Below, piece by piece: positions 33,245-44,727 of a stretch of DNA of 64,000 nucleotides. The notes beneath the pieces are model-generated. The model was not told the origin of the DNA and made no database searches. It saw only the letters and a list, made by a program, of their open reading frames with translations. A program made the position numbers and the translations under genes. How positions within the stretch are numbered: the stretch's first letter is position 1; every line of letters starts with the position of its first letter. The stretch spans positions 49,015,353-49,079,352 of the forward strand of contig NC_090177.1 in assembly GCF_024679245.1 (NCBI RefSeq), in the 5' to 3' direction. This DNA is from Pseudorasbora parva (lineage: Eukaryota > Chordata > Actinopteri > Cypriniformes > Gobionidae).

Positions 33245-36200
33245 GGTTAGCTATATTAGGCAATAGGCAGCTTCATGTGCTCTTGATACATGCTTCAGAA
33301 ATACTTAGCTCATAGCAATGAGTCGTTTTTCAGCCCCTTGAGGTCCCTCAGTTTTCACCATCGTTGAGAAGCCACGCAGATATTTACTCACGTTTTCCTT
33401 TTTTGCATTGTTTGCCTTCGCTGACTGTAAAACCCTGCACTGTGAAGTTTGAATGCTCTTTCTCTGCCATTATTTTGCCTAGGTTTCTTGCCTCTTGAAC
33501 TGCTCAAATCAAACGAGCACGCGCATGTGTGGGCAGATCCTGTAGCGAAAGCGGTGGTCGCCATGGTAGCGAGAGAGAGTGACAGTCACCCAAGCCAATC
33601 ATTTGTTTCGTCCTGAACGAAAATAATGAGCTGTGTTCATTGCAGATTAAAAAGTCTAGAGTCACTCAATTTTTATAATCTCCTTTTTTTAAAGTACTTA
33701 CATTTTAATTATGTATTGACATAAAAAGAAAGTTTAAACAAACTTGGACAAAAGTGTTTTAGATCAGTCCTACCTATCCCACCTGCTGCTTAGGACAGTT
33801 TTCTGTCTGACAATGGACTGACAGGTGATGATGGAATCAGCGAGAACTGCGCTGAACCTCGTGTCGCTCCGACAGCAGTTCTGTGATTATTTCCCATGAT
33901 GCCTAAAGCTGAAGCGGGAGAAACACTTTCAGTTTCAACACCTCTCAAATGTCTTGCTGAGCAGGAGAGTTAGGAAGAGTTAGTCTTGACGAAACACTGG
34001 ATAACATTGGACTTTTGGATAAAGCATTTATAATGTTTTAACAATAATAAATATTCTGATTTGTAATAAACTGCCTCATTTTTTAACTGTAGCTGAATGG
34101 TTAGGCCTATGCTACTGTATTTAACGGTTGGTCATTATACTGGTCCTTGGAGAGGAAAATATTTTCAAGACATCTAAAAGTCCACATGCAAATAAATCTG
34201 ATGTGGCTAGAGCACTAAGCTTTCCAAAAGAAAGAAGAAAAACAGGTATATTTACAACAGGAAACTATGCTCACAATGCTACTGTTCAGGATTTTGGAAA
34301 GAGGAAACTAGTTCCAATAAAAATATCTTTAAAAAAGTGCATGTAGAAGATTTAATGCATTGTGGATACTGTCAAGGAGTTTTTACAATAAAGGTCCTGT
34401 GGTGACAACTGTGGGGAGTTATTTATTATTTATTATTATTTTATTGTTTATTTTTACAGGGACAATGCACAATTAATAGTAATTGCACCAGAGTTAGCTA
34501 ACAGCTAATTTACATCTGCATTATCAGTGCCATGAATCCTGACCCAATCATAGAAAAGTCATTACTGAATTCAGGCAGCACTTGTTAAACAAAGGTGGGT
34601 TATCAGCCAAGAATAAACAGTGTGTGTGTGTGTGTGTGTGTGTTGGAGAAGATGCGAGAATTGGGGAGGTAGATTCACAATATGAGGAAAGTCTCCTTAC
34701 AGTGGAAGATTGTGTAAATCCAAAGAAGTTCATGGAGACTGTCAAATATACATGTCGGAGAAACCGACAAATTCATGATTCCATCACAAACAAGTTTGGA
34801 CATTCCCTGGTTAAAGGAAGCAAACTCTGAAAAGCTCAGGGATTAAACTCAAATGACAAACAGCTTGTGATGAATGCCAGTGAGTTTCAAGAAGTCCATG
34901 AGAATACATGGAAAGCTCGGCTACAGCACTGAGGAATATCAGGAAAGCAAAGTGTAAAGTGCCCAACCTTACGGCCTTTAGTGAAGGCGTCCAAAAAATG
35001 CATAAATATCTCAGTCAAGTTTAAGACGAGTGGTGGAAATCAGTCTCTGAAAGTCCCTCTAATAAAGCCTGCAATTAGACGATCAAACTTTTTAAACCAA
35101 GGAACCCTTTCGCGCACCCCCAACAGGAAAAAATATACTATATAGGACCTACAACAGAAATACTGTTGCAGTGAAGATAACAAAACATCAGTTTATCTGC
35201 AGACCTAGGTCAAAGAAGAGGATATAAACAAAAAAATTAGCAAATAAGCCATGGAACAAATTTAGCACATGAAGGTGGTAAAAAGTGCAAGCCTATAATT
35301 TTGTTAAAAAATTATTTTGTTCAATTAATTTCTTATTTCTTTGTGTGCTATCTTAATTTACTATCTTTAAATGGAACTCCTTCTCAAGTGCCTGTTCTTG
35401 GTGATTTCATTAAGCGCACCTATTGCTGATTTCCTGTTGGGCCTTTTAAAAGGAGCTTGAAGAAAAGGCCAAGGAGAGCTGCAGGCTGGACTTGATTGTC
35501 ATTTGCGTTTGGTTGAACTTGTTTCTTTGGTGCATCTAACTAGAGGTTGGCCTATATATCGGGCCGATATTTGTAATTTTTTAATACATCGGCAGATATC
35601 CGCATTCAGTAGTGCCGATCTAAAGTCAGGCACTTCAACAGGCAGCCGTGTTATTTGTACAGTGGCACAGCCGCTGCTGGCGCATGTGAAGGACCCCAAG
35701 CCAAAACATTTGGAAAACAGTACTGGGAGAGAAAGGTAACGCTCAAATTCTGATAGTTAAAAGTCCTATGGCCATAAATTTACAATTTATTACAAGCAAG
35801 CTATTAAGTGTTGCTTCACTTAGAGAAAGAAAAAATGAATAGCATAGTACTGTCGGGAACTGGCATCAAGCTTCTTCTGGCTGAAGGTTTGCTTACCTTA
35901 AATAATTGCTCCTATTCGGACATAAGGCAGCACTCGCATGCATTGAACAAAGTTTACATAGAGAGCTCGTTTTCCCACATTTTTCTTTTATTATCGCTGT
36001 TGTTTTAGTGTATAACTGAGGAGCCAGCACATGTATCCATCGACAGAAACATACATAAAGCATTATTGTCAAGTTACAACCCATATTAAAGATGCGTCAT
36101 CAGATGTGAGATGAACCACAGTGCAAGTGCGTCCCGGCAACTTTTACACGGCACCCCGGTTTGCACTGGTTTGTTTAGAACTATTGAGAGCGCCGTGACC

Positions 36201-36520
36201 ACGCGTTCTGCCGCGAGATGAAAGCCTCTGTTGTCCAACTGCTCTGGTTTTAACTGTTATGCCACACTAAATACGGCAAAATGCAACAACTTGTTCAATA
36301 CTTACGGTCGAATGCAACGCACCGAGTGAGTGTGTGAGTGTGAGCGAGAGTCTGAGTGTGTGTTTGGGCATGTTTTTGTGACATCTGAGGACACAAATGT
36401 GTATAATGACAGAGGTATTACAAGGAGAGGGTGACTTATGAGGACATTGGCCATGTCCTCACTTTTCAAAATGCTACTTAGGAAGTACATATAGTGGGTT
36501 CGCGGAAAAAAACCCATGCG
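33245..36520. other. Long non-coding stretch with simple repeats
   Basis: No gene recognised. A (GT)n tract lies at 34620-34643. A frame at 34582-34830 passes through it and continues as EVDSQYEESLLTVEDCVNPK; it could be a scrap of an old coding exon but has no known match I can name. At 35530-35640 ATCGGGCCGATA and ATCGGCAGATATCCG repeat words suggest a hAT-like terminus. The frame at 35499-35739 comes from that repeat. Confidence 0.4.
35175..35285. repeat. Segment shared with 21835-21965
   Basis: AAAACATCAGTTTATCTGCA, AGACC, AAAGAAGAGGATATAAAC and the following AAATAAG and ATGGAA words line up with 21860-21960 in the same orientation. A dispersed repeat of unknown type. Confidence 0.55.
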
Positions 36521-36639
36521 TTTAATTGTTCAAAGGCCGAATAATTACCTGGAGGGACCGTAGGGCACATTCGGATAATTTTTCTCTGTTAATTACCACG
36601 CCATCTAACCTTTCATACTAGCCTAGCTCCCGCTGACCG

Positions 36640-38330
36640 CTTCTTTGATTCCCCCGGAAAGTGCCCGCATGGACGCAGATAGCGGGCGACAAAGGGCTAA
36701 TAGATGGTTCGCAGACGCCGCTTCGTGAGGGCCGATCGGCCAGGGGGCGGCTCTTTCCTTCTCGCCGCAGCCCCCAGAGTCGAGTGGGAACGTCCGGCGG
36801 ACCCCCGGCCGCTTTCGGGGGTCGAAAGGTCAAAAAAGAGGCCCCGATCCCTCTGGGCCGGTATGGGTGTAAATCCGGCTCCGGACGGCCCCCGTTCACG
36901 TGGAACCGCCCCTCCCCCGCTCGAAATCATTCAGAGCCCTCTGTTTGTGTGCCAGTGAAAGAGCCTTGAGGCAGAGCCTCGGCAGGGTGGCCCGGAACGA
37001 CTCGCCTCGGCGCCAGGGCCAAGCTGTTTCGGCATGTCGCTCGGGGGGGCCCCATGAGCTGCCGTGCAAAATACGGGAGCCCTGGGGACTTTGCGGCGAA
37101 ATCCGTCCCCTCTGTTATGTAATGGACGTCGTGAATATTTGCAACGAAATGGCTTCGGAAGGGCCGACTGGCCAGGGGGCGCCATTTCCCCTCTCGCCAC
37201 GATCCCCAGAGTCAGACGGGAAAGTCGGACGGGCCAGCCTCTTCCCGAGGTCGAAAGGTCAAAAAAAGAGGCAGCACGTAAATCCGGCTTCGTGCGGCTC
37301 CCGTTTGGAGACGAAAGGTCGCGTCGCCTCGAGCTCGCGGAATGCGACTCTCCAGGGGCCCACGGTTCACCTCCCCAAATCGTGAAATGCCAGGACCTCG
37401 TGGGCCTTCTGGCCTCACCCTATCCCTATCCCACCAGAGCACTACTCGCTTAAATCAGCATACGGACGGCCCCCGTTCGGAGAAGAAAGGTTGCACCGCC
37501 CCGAGTTTAAGGATTCCGACTCTGCCGGGGCCCCCGACTCACGGCCCCGAAGCATGAAAAGCTAGGTCCTCCTGGGAAAAAGCTGGCCCCTCGCAACTAA
37601 GAATCTCTCAAAAGCCTCTGAAGTCACAAGAGAGTGAGAGGAACCTTGTAAGAAAATTTTTGTAAAAAAGTTAAAGGCTCAATTTAGTCCCGCTCCGCTC
37701 TAGAGACAGGCGCTGTTAGTATGTCGCTCGGGGGGCCCCCAGGAGCCACTGTGCGAAATCTGGGGCCCGCGGGACCCCAGTAGCAAAACCCAACTCGGCA
37801 AACGGCCAGGGGCGGCGTTTTTCTTCTCGCACAAAAATGAATACGAGGCCCCTGCTTACGCTTTTTTGTGTTTCACCTATGGCTTGAGTCTCAGAAATGC
37901 CCTGGGGAAAAACTCTGAATCTCATGTGTAGGCAAGGCCTCAAGGGCCTCTAATAAACGCGCCCTCCCCCGAGGCCCTGGGACCCGCGGTTCGGGAGTCA
38001 CGGGCGGTTAAAAATGTTGGATTCTCAGCCTTATTTCTCCTGAATGCAGGGGCCCCAGGCCTCGTGTTAGGTCTCTTTGGAAAGGTCTCAAGGGCCTCTA
38101 ACGAACGCGCCTTCCCCTGAGTTCCTGGGCCCCATGGTTCGGGAGTAGCGGGCAGTTAAAAATGTTGGATTCTCTGCCTTATTTCTCCTGAATGCAGGGG
38201 CCCCGGGCCTCATGTGAGGTCTCGTTGGAAAGGTCTCGAGGTCCTCTTCGGTTCGGGAGCTAGAGCCCTCGGAAGTTCAAATTTGCGTTCCGCCAGGGGG
38301 CGCCCCGGAGGCCCGCGGCTGTCACATTCA
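36640..38330. repeat. GC-rich, degenerate tandem-repeat island (left part)
   Basis: Composition switches abruptly from AT-rich to GC-rich. Blocks recur with 400-700 bp spacing: AGGGCCGATCGGCCAGGGGGCG (36729) and AGGGCCGACTGGCCAGGGGG (about 37159); GGTCGAAAGGTCAAAAAA at about 36820 and 37250; ATGTCGCTCGGGGGGGCCCC at 37034 and ATGTCGCTCGGGGGGCCCCC at about 37720. Long frames on all strands follow from the GC content and repeats and lack protein features. No transposon termini seen. Confidence 0.7.
37933..38260. repeat. 148-bp tandem repeat, two and a part units
   Basis: Units start at 37933, 38081 and 38229 with (A/C)AAGG(C/T)CTC(A/G)AGG. Each of the first two contains TTCGGGAGT, GTTAAAAATGTTGGATTCTC and CTTATTTCTCCTGAATGCAG. 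A further diverged unit lies at about 41287-41445 on the far side of the gene pair. Confidence 0.85.
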
Positions 38331-38589
38331 GGTTGTGGGGCAGAGGGGATTTTTTTGTCATAAATTTGAGCCCGATTGGGCTTTAATGTTCTCGAACAAT
38401 GAGCAAAAGTTGGCCGAGAATGGAGACCTGCACGGTCGCCACCATTTTGAAATGCGCCGCATGCTTTTTGCCGAATTTCTCCGCAAGGACACGCCGGATC
38501 GTCCTGAAACTTGGAACGTGTTTCTGGTTTGATCTGATGTGCCGTCAGCCAATTTCACACGTGTTTAACGTGAAGTTTGAAACCGCAGG

Positions 38590-38598
38590 TTATAAAAG
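38590..38598 (+). promoter_or_regulatory. TATA box of the first GC-island gene copy
   Basis: TTATAAAAG stands 163 bp before the start codon at 38753. The same string with the same surroundings (CAGGTTATAAAAGACC, then TTGCCCCGACACTCTTTGTC) precedes the second copy, so promoter and gene were duplicated together. Confidence 0.6.
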
Positions 38599-38752
38599 AC
38601 CTTTGCCCCGACACTCTTTGTCAATCTATTATATTTCACAGCCATTTTTTTTGCACACCACAATTACATCACTCTCTCACACAAACTCTTGCACCTCACG
38701 GTTCTTGACATGTTCCGCATCTTTCTTTTTTATACATTTCGATTTTTTTTAA

Positions 38753-39845
38753 ATGGGAGACACAGTACCAGAGGAGGTTGTGATCGAGGACTGGCAGACC
38801 TGGCAGGAGGAGAATAGTAAATGGTTGCAGGTGCTGGAGCCGATGCCAGAGCTGGAGCGGGTGTCAGTGCCGGAGCAGAATGTGCGGCCCCCTTGCATAG
38901 ACCCCTGGTGCCTCAAGGAGCGTTGTGACCTGAGGAAGCAGGTCAAAACGCTATCCGAGACTCTGGGGGAGATCTACAGGCTGCAAAGGCCAGACGTTCC
39001 ACAGTCCTTTGCCTGGGTAAGTCTGCGTTATTTGTTGTTATTTGTCATGGCAATTAAGCTGGTCTTCTCGTGTGTGCTCATTACTCGTGCAGGTTCATCT
39101 GAGCATCTTATTCTTCTTCATAGAAAATGCCATACAGATCTAATAATGCTGGTAAGTTGTTTATTAAATCATTTTGTGTCATATACACTGTGTGTTCTAA
39201 CAATTTCTATCATTTATCTTTTCATACAGCATTCCGATGCCCCCTCTGAATGTCGTGGATTGTTGATGTCAACAGGCATCTGATAGTTGTCCACGACATA
39301 GCCAAAAGGAAGCAGAGACTCCTCCTCCTCCGTTTTGCGCGCCACAGGGTCAGGCTGTCCAGTTTGGACTGCCAACTCTGTGGCCGCTCATATAAGTATC
39401 CTGAGAAGCACCTGGAGAGGGCTCATGGGGACTTGTCGGTAAGTCAGGCTTAAAACTGACAGGATTGACAGAGTTGTTTATCATTAATGTATGAAACTGC
39501 TTATGTAAAAAATATTGAAATGTTGATTTTATAATTTTGAAGGAGAAGGCGCGGTTAAAGGTGGTGAGGTCGCTGGGGAGATCAGTGACCATAGGGTCCC
39601 TGACTTCTCCCTGGCAGAGGCCCCGCCTGATCAACTGGCAGGTGACCAGCCGGCGGACGATGAGCCCTTTCAGGTGCCGGATGGGGAGGAGGAGGTGTTT
39701 CTGACTGAAGAGGACGAGCTATTTGAGATGCTGAGTACGTTGATCATCATAATCCTATCTGTGCTGCAGTTACTCAATAAGTGACACTAAACCAATTCTT
39801 TGTTTGTTTTTTTCAGATGAGTACTTCAACCATCAATATTTTTAG
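38753..39845 (+). pseudogene. Five-exon zinc-finger-like gene of unrecognised family, copy 1
   Basis: Exon 1 (38753-39016, 88 codons, phase 0) starts MGDTVPEEVVIEDWQTWQEE and has an acidic, Pro/Glu-rich part, then DPWCLKERCDLRKQVKTLSE, a likely coiled helix, and ends at GTAAGT. Exon 2 (39124-39151, 28 nt) and exon 3 (39230-39438) have AG/GT borders, and their lengths add to a whole number of codons. Exon 3 carries CQLCGRSYKYPEKHLERAH, a C-x2-C-x9-H-x4-H zinc-finger pattern, preceded by VNRHLIVVHD, the second half of another finger whose first half is broken by a TGA at 39247-39249. Exon 4 (39543-39734) needs one frameshift to reach an acidic tail (EEEVFLTEEDELFEML); exon 5 (39817-39845) joins in phase and ends FNHQYF and stop. 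The consistent splicing suggests a formerly real, possibly nuclear DNA-binding protein. I cannot name the family; a transposon origin is possible. Confidence 0.6.
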
Positions 39846-39914
39846 ATTTTTTTTTTGATTAAGTTTCCTTAGATTTTTTATTTATTTATTTCCTTTTAAG
39901 TTTGAAACTGCAGG

Positions 39915-39923
39915 TTATAAAAG
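39915..39923 (+). promoter_or_regulatory. TATA box of the second GC-island gene copy
   Basis: TTATAAAAG lies 200 bp before the ATG at 40115. The sequence between matches the first copy (38590-38752), including ACACCACAAT, ACATCACTCTCTCACACA and TGCACCTCACGGTTCTTGAC. Confidence 0.6.
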
Positions 39924-40114
39924 ACCCTTGCCCCGACACTCTTTGTCACTATTATATTTCACAGCCATTTTTTTTTTTTTGCACACCACAATCACATCAC
40001 TCTCTCACACATACACTTGCACCTCACGGTTCTTGACACGTTCCGCACCTTTCTTTTTTATACATTTCTTTTATTTTTCATTTATACTTTTTTATACATT
40101 TTATCCCATTTTAA

Positions 40115-40631
40115 ATGGGAGACACAGTACCACAGGAAGTTGCGATCGAGGACTGGTAGGCCTGGCAGACCTGGCATGAGGAGAATCGTGAATGGATGTA
40201 GGAGCAGGTGCTGGAGCTGGAGGCCTGGCAGGAGCCGATGATAGAGATGGATCAGGAGCCGATGATAGAGATGGAGATGGAGCAGGAGCCGATGCCGGGG
40301 CAGGAGGAAGGGCAGGATGCCCGGCCCCCTTGTGTAGACCCCCGGTGCCTCGAGGAGCGTTGTGACCTGAGGAAGCATGTCAAAATGCTCTCCGAGACTC
40401 TGGGGGAGATCTACAGGCCGCAAAGGCCAGACGTTCCACAGTCCTTTGCCTGGGTAAGTCTTTATTCTCCCGTTGAACCGTTTGCGAGTGTTGAACAGTT
40501 TGTGGGTGTGTTGGCTGACTATTTTAATTTCTCATTCTTTTTAGGCCGAGGGATGCTGCCCTTCCACAGTGTGGAATAAAAAAAGAGCCCTGCCTCGCCC
40601 GATATGCTCTGTTGCTCCAACTCAGAGATAA
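40115..40631 (+). pseudogene. Two-exon version of the same unknown gene, copy 2
   Basis: Exon 1 (40115-40453, 113 codons) starts MGDTVPQEVAIEDW, matching copy 1, but has two in-frame TAG codons within the first 30 codons. After them it is open, with an expanded acidic repeat (EPMIEMDQEPMIEME) and the conserved block DPRCLEERCDLRKHVKMLSE through DVPQSFAW to a GTAAGT donor. Exon 2 (40545-40631) follows TTTTTAG and adds 28 codons (AEGCCPSTVWNKKRALPRPI onward) before TAA, without the zinc-finger exons of copy 1. An internal ATG at 40208 could start a shorter product. Whether this copy makes protein is unknown; the stops argue against the full-length form. Confidence 0.55.
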
Positions 40632-40642
40632 TAGATGGCAAA

Positions 40643-40648
40643 AATAAA
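40643..40648 (+). terminator. Polyadenylation signal AATAAA for copy 2
   Basis: AATAAA lies 11 bp past the exon 2 stop codon, and TGTCCTGTCTTTTTTTG about 25 bp further could serve as the downstream T/GT-rich element. Position and context fit a short transcript ending here. Confidence 0.5.
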
Positions 40649-40659
40649 TATTTGAAAAT

Positions 40660-41286
40660 TCATACTGTCCTGTCTTTTTTTGACTGCAAAAAAAATAGCT
40701 TGCACACATTTAAAAATATAATCTATAAACACTGTGCTCTGGAGCCAGTTATCTGGAGGCCTCTACATAAATGAGAGCTGCTATTTTTTGTGTGTTTTGG
40801 GCTCCCGCTCAGCTCTGGAAGGGTCCAGGACCACCAAACCTGCTCTCCTGTCTGTCTCAACACCCCCTATCGGAATCCAGACTTTTTGAGTTTCTCCAAA
40901 TCTTCTCGAAACTTTGGAATTTCGACAGTGGGTGCTGAGATGTAGAGAGGAGCGTTGGTTTGGGGGCCTTCCGTAGCTGAACACGCTATTGTACAAATTT
41001 ATGCTGTGGCCCCAAATAACGGGTCCACAGACCTGCCTTTTCTATGCAAATTAAGATTTCAAATCACCTGAAAGTTAGATGAGTGTGTTTGTTTGAGCTT
41101 GCCCTGTACAGTAGAGGTGGTTTCATCCATAAAATGTACATTGAATGCTGAATATCACCCATAAACACTGAGACCTAGAGTCAGTTATTTTTCTAACATT
41201 AAGTAATTGGAAATCTGTGCGTCTTTGTGTTTTGTGCTCCCGTTCGGGAACGCAGCGGCCCAGATGCTCGTGCGGGGTCTTGTTGG
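40660..41286. other. Spacer after the gene pair, no gene
   Basis: Mixed composition with no frame that looks coding. TGTGTTTTGGGCTCCCGCTC (about 40791) and TGTGTTTTGTGCTCCCGTTC (about 41226) are a repeated pair 435 bp apart, so the spacer is itself partly duplicated. Confidence 0.5.
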
Positions 41287-41445
41287 AAAGCTGCCGCCCT
41301 CCCCGTGTCGAACGAGTTCTCCTCGAGTTCCTGGGCCCCGTGGTTCGGGAGTAACGGGCGGTTAAAAAAAGTTGGATTCTCGGCCTTATTTCTCGTGAAC
41401 GCATGGGGCCCCGGGCCTCGTGTGAGATCTCGTTGGAAAGGTCGT
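41287..41445. repeat. Diverged copy of the 148-bp unit
   Basis: TCCTGGGCCCCGTGGTTCGG, GAGTAACGGGCGGTTAAAAA and CTTATTTCTCGTGAACGCAT match the units at 37933-38228. It is followed by GAGCCCGATTGGGCTT, which also follows the left array (about 38368), so a larger block is duplicated around the gene pair. Confidence 0.75.
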
Positions 41446-41504
41446 GGGGCAGAGGTGAGTTTTTGATGAAAATTTGAGCCCGATTGGGCTTCGCGTTCGG
41501 GGTT

Positions 41505-41800
41505 TGAAGGGCTCCTAGGTCTCCTCCCAGCACCAGATATTTGGAGATCCAACTCGGTTTGGTTTCCGAGAAACAGCCCCTCCCAATCTGGACCGGAAGT
41601 GACCGTATCTCGGAAACCGAAGGTCTCGGGAGCTGGGGACGGTTGGGTTTTAAGGGCCCCTATGGCTTCTCCCAGCACCTGTAATTTGGAGATCCAACTC
41701 GGTTTGGTTTCCGAGAAACAGCCCCTCCAATCTGGACCGGAAGTGACCGTATCTCAGAAACCAAAGGTTCCAGGAGCTGGGGACGGAGAGGTTAGAAGGT
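41505..41800. repeat. 145-bp tandem duplication with internal inverted repeat
   Basis: TTGGAGATCCAACTCGGTTT starts at 41541 and again at 41686, a 145-bp period. Each unit carries GGTTTCCGAGA and, about 45 bp later, TCTC(G/A)GAAACC, which can pair as a stem. Nearby frames on both strands come from the duplication. Confidence 0.8.
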
Positions 41801-44060
41801 CCCCTTTTTTGTAACTCCGCGCGCTGCTCCGCATCCAAAGATGAACGAGTTCTCGACGAATCTAGCCGAGCATGAGGTCTCATCACAACGGCACTAGTTT
41901 GCACATACAAATTAGGTGCTTATATATACAAAATGAGCCTACAAAAGCAAAAATAAGCCATTTTAAATAAAGATCCATGTTTAAGCAAATAAATAAATAA
42001 ATCACGACACTAAAGTTAAGTGCAATTAGGAAATATCGAGATTGTTAATTTAGTGCATATTTTGTTCTCATGTCACAAGTAATATCAAGCAAAGGTTTAC
42101 TGAGTTTTACACGATTCTTTTGTGGTGTGGTTTTTGGTGAAATGTACTAAAATAAATATCATCACCTGTGTACATTAGCCCACTTCTTCTCGACGCTTTT
42201 TCCTGATGGTTTATAGAACAATTACTCCATGTCGCTTTCCAAGAATAGCACAACGGCAAGCGCGTCAAGTATAAATGCCTCATTCATTTGGGGAGGAGCA
42301 CGCGCAGTCAGCGGAGGTTCGCACAGCGGAGCCAGGTGACAGAATAAACAAGGCTTTTTTTTTTCGTTTGCGAAAAAAACAACAAATCGACAAACGAATG
42401 TGTGTGCATCTTTTAAATAGCGTAAAAAAATTAATGACGAAGCAATATGCGGTGGCCGGTGTTGATTCTGTGGCGGACCACAGAATTAGTCTGTGTGGGA
42501 AACACTGAGATAAGCAAAAATTACAAACTGTTTCTTTCTGTTTATTTTAAATGTATTTTAAAAAATAAAATAATTCACCTCATGAATATGTCTATATGTG
42601 TGCTTGCATTAACTGTATAATGTGGATAAAAATGGATATCAGACTAATAAAGTTCATAATAACTTTGCACAGTTAAAACTGCATAATGTTAACTTTCAAG
42701 AATGCCAAGGTTTAGCATTGTCCTTGCATATAAGGCTGTGCAACATGAGTTTTATACCTTCGAGTTTCAAGTCAGTGTTCAATAAATAATTAAGTTTAGA
42801 AATGTTGTGCATCCACTTATTATTAGTTTGACATTTTATCATACAAATTAAGGGGAAAACTTCAAAATATTGGCCAAAAAAAAAAAATCGGCTGAGAAAG
42901 GAGAATATGTGTGTGTGTGTGAGAGTATAGTGGAAACGGAAGGCAGGTTTGGTGCGATAAACGTGTTGCCACCGGACAGTCCTGATTAAGTCAAGGCTGA
43001 TGATGGGACCGGACTTCACCAGGCTATTGGGGTTAAGAAATATCTTAGCTTCACCCAAAAAGGTTATATCTTTGGCTTCGTCCCTTGAGGGACCGAGGTC
43101 AGGCTTATCCGCAAGTAGTGTTACACACAGCACGATGGAAAGTGAAATGAGGGCACTTTTCAGGCCTGGCTGTTCACATTTACAAGCTATATATAGTCTG
43201 CTCTCACATTTATTCTCCTAGAAAATATATTTATGTAAAAGGATAATGTATATGACAAAATATATCGTCTAGACGATAGAATATGTCTATCGTTTTAAAT
43301 AAGGCTCTATATCGCTTTACGTCAAGATGCACCTCACGCCACGGCATGCCCATGCACGCTGCAATACATAAACAAACATGGAGGAAGACGGTAGTAGACG
43401 CGGTTCAGACCAGGGTAATTCTCAGAGTAATTATGCCGGAGTGTTGGCATAAGCGCTCAAAACAAACTTAAGACACAGACGCTGCAACAGGCTTTTACGC
43501 GTGGCACACCATATAGCCATATATTGAAATATTTTGAAAACTAAACATTTACTTGACCTACCACTGAGCCTCATTAGCCGGTTGAAACAAGTTAACCGAT
43601 TAGTTTAAAATATGCTGCGCTATTTGAAAAAACAGCCGCGCTCCCTCTCTCTCTCACACACACACGCGTAAGAAGCTCATTTGAAACATTAACAGCTCCG
43701 AAGAGACGCCGCTTTAGTTTGAGGTAGTGCTAATGTAGAAGAAATTCATTTTCATTAGGCCTTAGTAGGCCTCACTAGGCCTTAGCTGCAGTATAAGCTG
43801 GCCTCAGCTGGGCACCAAGAAACCATGGTCTGCCGCTTGTAAGAAACATCAAAGCGTGAGAAACAGGAGATGTTACATTAGTTGTAAGGGAAAATGGGTG
43901 AGAAGTGCTGGGAAACTGTCATGTACTGGGAAGGCCCACAGACAAATATGATACATTGTTGATATATAATTGTGGAAAAAAACAGGAGGTGACTGTAAAA
44001 AGAATGGTGCCTAATGGATGAGAAAGAAAAACTAGTGGCAGTCGGCCACCATTACAAAGA
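41801..44060. other. Repeat-rich non-coding region, no gene
   Basis: A segment at about 42895-43010 (GTGGAAACGGAAGGCAGGTT, GACAGTCCTGATTAAG) is shared with 48925-49030. ATATCGTCTAGACGATAG and CTATCGTTTTAAATAA at 43262-43300 resemble the interior of hAT-like ends. Frames at 42275-42508 and 42696-43133 show no domain features. Confidence 0.4.
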
Positions 44061-44188
44061 AGACTAGATAAGTTTATGAATAGAGCAACTGTGGCAAAAA
44101 GTGTGGGGAGTAAAGGCACCTGCAAGACTAGATAAGTTTATGAATAGAGCAACTGTGGCAAAAAGTGTAGGCAGTAAAGGCACCTCCC
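44061..44188. repeat. 64-bp tandem duplication
   Basis: AGACTAGATAAGTTTATGAA and the following 44 bp occur at 44061-44124 and 44125-44188, nearly identical (one visible pair of changes, GTGGGGAG against GTAGGCAG), so the duplication is recent. Confidence 0.9.
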
Positions 44189-44727
44189 ATGAAACCTTGA
44201 GCTAGAACTGTATAAAAGTGTGAGCTGAGGAAGAGATGGTCAGATGTTCAGCTGGCATCTCACAGGGATGTGATTTTTCCGGATTAATCCGGAATTCCGG
44301 ATTTTCCGACCTGAAAATGTGACCTACGTAAATCATGCAGATCTGTAAAAAAAAAAATGGCGGGGGCGGGGGGGGGATTGGGGGGTTGACCGTCATCTCA
44401 CAGCCGTCACCATGGTAACCCGGGACGAAACCACGATCGCGGGATGGGCAACAAGCAGTGTTGCCAACTTGGCGACTTTGTCGCTATATTTAGCGGCTTT
44501 TCAGACCCCTCTAGCGATTTTTTTGGACAAACTTCAGCTACTTTAGTTTATAAATGTCGCCAGTACTGTCCTGCGAGCGCGAGGTCTTTTTTCCCCTCTG
44601 CCGTCCTATGCTGCCGTCACACACACCTCTCTCTGCGTCTGCCCTGTTCAGTGAATGGCTGAGGGGAGCTGCACGCGCCTACAGACAGCTATGGCAAGCC
44701 GTTTTAGCATTAAATACACCTTCGCAT

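Noticed and set aside
34582..34830. An 82-codon frame containing a GT tract
   Set aside because: The N-terminal third is VCVCV from the microsatellite; the remainder has no recognisable domain, so it is kept only as a note in the region entry.
36618..37557. Overlapping frames of 70-160 codons on both strands
   Set aside because: High GC content removes stops; frames overlap on opposite strands, follow the tandem repeats and show no domain, splice or start context.
38753..39283. A continuous 176-codon frame through exon 1 and beyond
   Set aside because: The part after 39016 runs through a consensus GTAAGT donor and becomes hydrophobic, AT-rich intron sequence; copy 2 diverges at exactly that donor, so exon 1 ends there.
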